From contig NC_063168.1 in NCBI RefSeq assembly GCF_023159225.1, forward strand, positions 45,394,562 through 45,458,561: a stretch of 64,000 bases of DNA, given 5' to 3'. This DNA is from Perognathus longimembris pacificus (taxonomy: Eukaryota > Chordata > Mammalia > Rodentia > Heteromyidae). Within the stretch, counting starts at the first letter, position 1. Each line of letters begins with the position of its first letter. The position numbers were made by a program, and so were the translations under genes. The notes under the pieces were generated by a model, which was not told where the DNA came from, did no database searches, and saw only the letters and a program-made list of their open reading frames with translations. Positions 62,876 through 64,000 of this stretch are shown here, piece after piece.

Positions 62876-62995
62876 AGTAGTTAATTGGAGGTAAGAATCT
62901 CACTGTCTTTCCTGCCTGGGCTGCCTTCAAACTATGATCCTCAGATCTCAGCCCCCTGAGTAGGTAGTTTTACAGGTGAGACTACCAGTGCCTAG
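62727..62995 (-). mobile_element. B1-Geo composite SINE with expanded internal poly-T
   Basis: Antisense copy in which the normally short T-rich joint between the Geo half and the linker is a run of about 34 Ts (62841-62874). Confidence 0.77.
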
Positions 62996-63137
62996 CTAGA
63001 TTGTTCCTACTTGTCAAATATTTCTACTGGCTTAGGAAAATATTGTGGGATTTCTGTCTTTAGTATTTATCAAATGTTTCTAACTTATCTAAAAGAAATT
63101 GTGTTTAATGCTGTGAAGAGACTTTACAAAAAATGTT

Positions 63138-63208
63138 TTTGGACTGGATATATAATTCAATAATAAGATCATTTGCCTAGCATGTGTACAGCTCTAAATA
63201 CCCAAATG
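63138..63208 (+). mobile_element. ID-like SINE, degraded
   Basis: 'ttggactggatatataattc' and 'catttgcctagcatgtgtac' resemble an ID unit. Confidence 0.5.
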
Positions 63209-63211
63209 CTT

Positions 63212-63450
63212 TTTGTGTGTTTGTTAGTCTTAGGGTTTGAACTAGGGGTCTGGGCACTGTCCCTGAGCTTTTGTGCTCAAGGCTAGTACTCTTACCAGGT
63301 GAGCCACAGCTCCACTTTTGGCTTTTTCCTTATTTAATTGGAGATAAGAGTCTTAACGGACTTTCCTGCCCCCGTTAGCTTCAAACCACTCTCAGATCTC
63401 AGCCTCCCTAAGTAGCTAGGATTACAGGAATGAGCCACCAGCACACAGCA
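63212..63450 (-). mobile_element. B1-Geo composite SINE
   Basis: Antisense complete copy; the word ccaaatgct lies before it (63202-63210) and after it (63451-63459). Confidence 0.8.
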
Positions 63451-63462
63451 CCAAATGCTGGG

Positions 63463-63662
63463 AGGTTTTTTGTTTGTTTTTTTGGCCAGTCCTGGGGCTT
63501 GGACTCAGGGCCTGAGCATTGTCCCTGGCTTCTTTCTGCTCTCAAGCAGTGCCACAGGTCCACTTCTGGCCATTTTCTGTATATGTGGTGCTGGGGAGTT
63601 GAACCCAGGGCTTCATGTATACAAAGCAAGCACTCTTGCCACTAGGCCATATTCCCAGCCCC
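63463..63662 (-). mobile_element. IDL-Geo SINE
   Basis: Antisense copy lacking a piece of the Geo centre; a third ccaaatgct follows at 63663-63671. Confidence 0.88.
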
Positions 63663-63732
63663 CCAAATGCTATTTTTGTTCCAAGCAATAGGTGGTTTTT
63701 CCATAGCTTTCAGTATTAAAAAGAACTAAAAG

Positions 63733-63937
63733 GGGGCTGGGAATATGGCCTAGTGGCAAGAGTGCTTGCCTTGTATACATGAGGCCCTGGGTTCGATTCC
63801 CCAGCACCACATATACAGAAAATGGCCAGAAGTGGCGCTGTGGCTCAAGTGGCAGAGTGCTAGCCTTGAGCAAAAAGAAGCCAGGGACAGTGCTCAGGCC
63901 TTGAGTTCAAGGCCCAGGAATGGCCCAAAAAAAAAAA
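63733..63937 (+). mobile_element. IDL-Geo SINE
   Basis: Sense full copy with perfect TSD aagaactaaaag at 63721-63732 and 63938-63949. Confidence 0.93.
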
Positions 63938-64000
63938 AAGAACTAAAAGAAAATTTAGAAATCCTGTCAGTGCCTTATTCTACAAGTTTTAACTTTTAGA

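Overview
The window looks like a piece of a rodent nuclear genome: AT-rich, crowded with short interspersed elements (SINEs), and containing one spliced protein-coding gene on the + strand. The commonest repeat is a dimeric SINE with a left half resembling the rodent ID element (tRNA-Ala derived) and a right half of the type described as 'Geo'. From memory, this IDL-Geo SINE is restricted to geomyoid rodents (kangaroo rats, pocket mice, pocket gophers), so I infer a geomyoid source. The species cannot be read from the sequence.

The gene is FBXO11, an F-box substrate receptor of SCF (SKP1-CUL1-F-box) ubiquitin ligases. Eleven coding exons are visible between 45350 and 61642, numbered 2-12 on the assumption of one upstream first exon. 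All have GT-AG introns and consistent phases, and together they encode about 461 residues: a basic N-terminal segment, the F-box, a linker and the first part of the right-handed beta-helix repeats. The Q/P-rich exon 1 normally found in this gene would lie upstream, and the remaining beta-helix coils and the UBR-type zinc finger downstream.

Layout: 1-45349 is the 3' part of a very large intron 1, filled with IDL-Geo SINEs, a second composite SINE with a B1-like (7SL) head and the same Geo-like right half, older B1-ID composites, ID and B1 fragments, 5'-truncated L1 pieces, an ERVL pol relic, a pogo/Tigger-like element, three MIRs and microsatellites. 45350-49557 holds exons 2-5. 49558-52350 is an intron with a putative solitary LTR that has been invaded twice. 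52351-55947 holds exons 6-11, several separated by introns of only 78-91 bases. 55948-61424 is a repeat-rich intron, 61425-61642 is exon 12, and 61643-64000 is the start of the next intron.

The features most worth a second look are a 140-base hairpin segment in intron 1 with ideal cassette-exon borders (40946-41085), a 60-base tailless B1/7SL insertion with a perfect 17-base target duplication (45886-45945), a chimeric SINE (54120-54395), a CTCF-like motif in a SINE-free part of intron 1 (31958-31972), three sites where insertions pile up on the same target sequence, and bridging repeats suggesting that the Geo half is itself ID/tRNA-related. Repeat names are from pattern recognition; no database search was possible. 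SINE coordinates are good to a few bases where target-site duplications (TSDs) are given and to roughly 10-20 bases otherwise.
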